From: Desulfobacterales bacterium
GTDB taxonomy: Bacteria > Desulfobacterota > Desulfobacteria > Desulfobacterales > Desulfobacteraceae
Length of the DNA stretch: 5,430 bases
Assembly: GCA_022361095.1 (NCBI GenBank)
Contig: JAKSBO010000006.1
Location: 1-5,430, forward strand
Direction of reading: 5' to 3'
Shown here: piece by piece, positions 5,354 to 5,430 of the stretch
Layout: each line of letters opens with the position of its first letter
Numbering within the stretch: position 1 is the stretch's first letter
The notes under the pieces: generated by a model
The model's input: the letters and a program-made list of their open reading frames with translations, nothing else
Told to the model about the DNA's origin: nothing
Database searches by the model: none
Translations under genes and position numbers: made by a program

Positions 5354-5430
5354 TTGGAGTTGTTTAATTAATTGGCGGTGAATTTGTTCTAACCGCCAAT
5401 TAATTAAACAACTCCAAGGGCCGGCCTGGC
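5341..5430. repeat. Perfect 39-bp inverted repeat (palindrome) reaching the window end
   Basis: Bases 5341-5379 are the exact reverse complement of 5392-5430, separated by the 12-base spacer GAATTTGTTCTA. The right arm stops at the last base of the window, so the symmetry may extend further. It could be a very long stem-loop, two head-to-head copies of a dispersed repeat, or a fold-back at an assembly edge. Confidence 0.9.

Noticed and set aside
5371..5430. Integron attC recombination site
   Set aside because: The paired arms are perfectly symmetrical and lack proper RYYYAAC and GTRRRRY-type end boxes and the extrahelical bases typical of attC.

Overview
The window appears to come from a Gram-negative bacterium, because it encodes an outer-membrane TonB-dependent receptor. 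The membrane-protein type and the style of the intergenic hairpins suggest a deltaproteobacterial sulfate-reducer-like genome (Desulfobacterota). That placement is inference from general resemblance, not from a marker gene.

Left part (1-922, minus strand): the 5' 307 codons of a beta-ketoacyl-ACP synthase-like protein whose 3' end lies outside the window. It has the thiolase fold landmarks, but the nucleophilic Cys is Arg and the first catalytic His is Ser. It therefore looks like a non-condensing partner subunit (chain-length-factor-like), probably the first gene of a leftward lipid or polyketide-type operon. This arm is visibly more AT-rich than the right arm.

Divergent intergenic region (923-1561): AT-rich, with no credible long gene. 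It holds 21-bp tandem repeats (1258-1320) built on the motif WTACGAAATWWTC, a further copy of that motif at 1061-1073, and a possible structured 5' leader (about 1479-1551) in front of the rightward genes.

Right part (1562-5288, plus strand): a compact gene group. It starts with a previously uncalled 16-residue ORF (MKLSNEICMAQGGYAC) that has the best Shine-Dalgarno in the region. The ORF overlaps the start of a 200-aa DUF4405-type, potentially haem-binding membrane protein. That gene in turn overlaps by ATGA a 221-aa class I SAM methyltransferase. After 216 bp containing a long imperfect hairpin comes a 733-aa TonB-dependent receptor. The working hypothesis is a metal- or chelate-uptake operon. 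The Cys-containing mini-ORF would be either a regulatory upstream ORF or a tiny modified-peptide precursor, the methyltransferase and redox-type membrane protein would act on a small molecule or the peptide, and the receptor would import the product.

The receptor gene is bracketed by an inverted repeat (2974-3005 against 5322-5353, 29 of 32 positions identical). The right copy overlaps one arm of a perfect 39-bp palindrome (5341-5379 / 5392-5430) that runs exactly to the window edge.
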